Under the pieces are notes generated by a model. The model was not told where the DNA came from and searched no databases. It saw nothing but the letters and a program-made list of their open reading frames with translations. From assembly GCF_003020585.1 (NCBI RefSeq), contig NZ_PXUE01000001.1, positions 1,116,001 through 1,180,000 on the forward strand: a stretch of DNA of 64,000 bases. The letters run 5' to 3'. Numbering within the stretch: position 1 is the first letter of the stretch; each line of letters starts with the position of its first letter. Position numbers and translations under genes: made by a program. The DNA comes from Chryseobacterium aurantiacum (lineage in GTDB: Bacteria; Bacteroidota; Bacteroidia; Flavobacteriales; Weeksellaceae). Below are positions 63,733 through 64,000 of the stretch, piece by piece.

Positions 63733-64000
63733 CTATTCATTCTGTTTGATTTGCGGGTTATTATTAATCTCTTTATTTGGTATTTGGAATCTGAATTTAT
63801 CCGGTGTCAGGTTAAATCTTCCAAACGTATGGTTTGTTCCTGTGTATATTCTTTCTAAAGGAGTATTAAGTCTTTTCATATCAAACCAGGCATATCCTTC
63901 ACCCCAAAGCTCAATTCTTTTTTGCAGGATGATTTCATTAATCAGATCATTTCCTGTCTTAGATGATAGGTTATAGGCCTTATCTCTTTTGGAAGCGATG
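63733..64000 (-). CDS. SusD/RagB-family lipoprotein, C-terminal part (runs off the window)
   Basis: Read on the minus strand, the last 88 codons before TAG at 63733 encode a SusD C-terminus: INEIILQKRIELWGEGYAWF, then DMKRLNTPLERIY, and the closing RFQIPNKEINNNPQIKQNE. RIELWGEGYAWFDMKR and the P-x-x-E-I-x-x-N-P ending are hallmarks of SusD proteins, which cap SusC-type receptors and capture glycans or other nutrients. The N-terminus and any susC partner lie beyond the window. The terminator at 63660 follows. Confidence 0.88.
   Translation of the reverse strand, partial: IASKRDKAYNLSSKTGNDLINEIILQKRIELWGEGYAWFDMKRLNTPLERIYTGTNHTFGRFNLTPDKFRFQIPNKEINNNPQIKQNE

Overview
The window comes from a low-GC Bacteroidota chromosome of the Flavobacteriia, most likely Chryseobacterium or a close relative. 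This rests on SusD- and TonB-dependent outer-membrane proteins, a type IX secretion (T9SS) sorting domain, a GH109 enzyme closely matching the Elizabethkingia blood-group A enzyme as I remember it, bacteriocin-like peptides with the MKNLKKLAKSELRKINGG leader, a subclass A2 class A beta-lactamase of the CGA/CIA type, and promoters of the Bacteroidota form (TTG, about 19-21 nt, TAnnTTTG). No rRNA, tRNA, CRISPR array or complete insertion sequence was seen.

Layout. 1-9.5 kb: tail of an outer-membrane receptor, a GH3 beta-glucosidase, a methionine-uptake operon (DMT permease, metN, metI, metQ) behind a Met/Cys-rich leader peptide and an intrinsic terminator, then topB. 9.6-17.4 kb: TonB-dependent receptor, a small tyrosine-rich secreted protein, the first copy of a 242-bp inverted-repeat element, a thioesterase, a small membrane protein, an S9 peptidase and a deoxyinosine glycosylase. 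17.5-24 kb (minus): a tightly overlapping operon for GH109, a sugar nucleotidyltransferase and an anomeric sugar kinase, then an M61 peptidase, an AIM24 protein and an unknown. 24.2-35.8 kb: queA, a frameshifted four-helix-bundle (S23) gene inside a perfect 21-bp inverted repeat, rlmN, a sterol-desaturase-like enzyme, a polyprenyl synthase, a fused 2-oxoacid dehydrogenase E1, an AhpD-like protein, a methyltransferase, and a divergent HxlR regulator/ene-reductase pair.

36-44 kb is the most accessory part: a tandem pair of bacteriocin-like peptides, two small lipoproteins, a secreted C1 peptidase, an ECF sigma factor followed by a chimeric anti-sigma-like/TonB-plug/vWA/T9SS-tail protein, and a lipoprotein with thrombospondin-3 repeats and a vWA domain. 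44-48.2 kb: a five-gene run (GbsR-type regulator, DCC-family membrane protein, fatty-acid desaturase, DUF2071 protein, TIGR01777-type epimerase) behind a 24-bp perfect palindrome. 48.3-60.2 kb: surface protein, lpdA, S9 peptidase, patatin, a GldA-like ABC ATPase, a LytTR two-component system and an acyltransferase. 60.4-64 kb: an operon of a class A beta-lactamase and a class C-like serine hydrolase, the second 242-bp element in inverse orientation, a membrane protein, and the C-terminal end of a SusD protein running off the window on the minus strand.

The strongest candidates for undescribed biology are the Met/Cys leader-peptide attenuator of the metNIQ operon, the sigma factor with its chimeric plug/vWA/T9SS partner, the free-standing S23 element that resembles an rRNA intervening sequence, the paired four-cysteine peptides, and the 242-bp MITE-like repeat. 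All assignments were made by reading the sequence; no database search was run.
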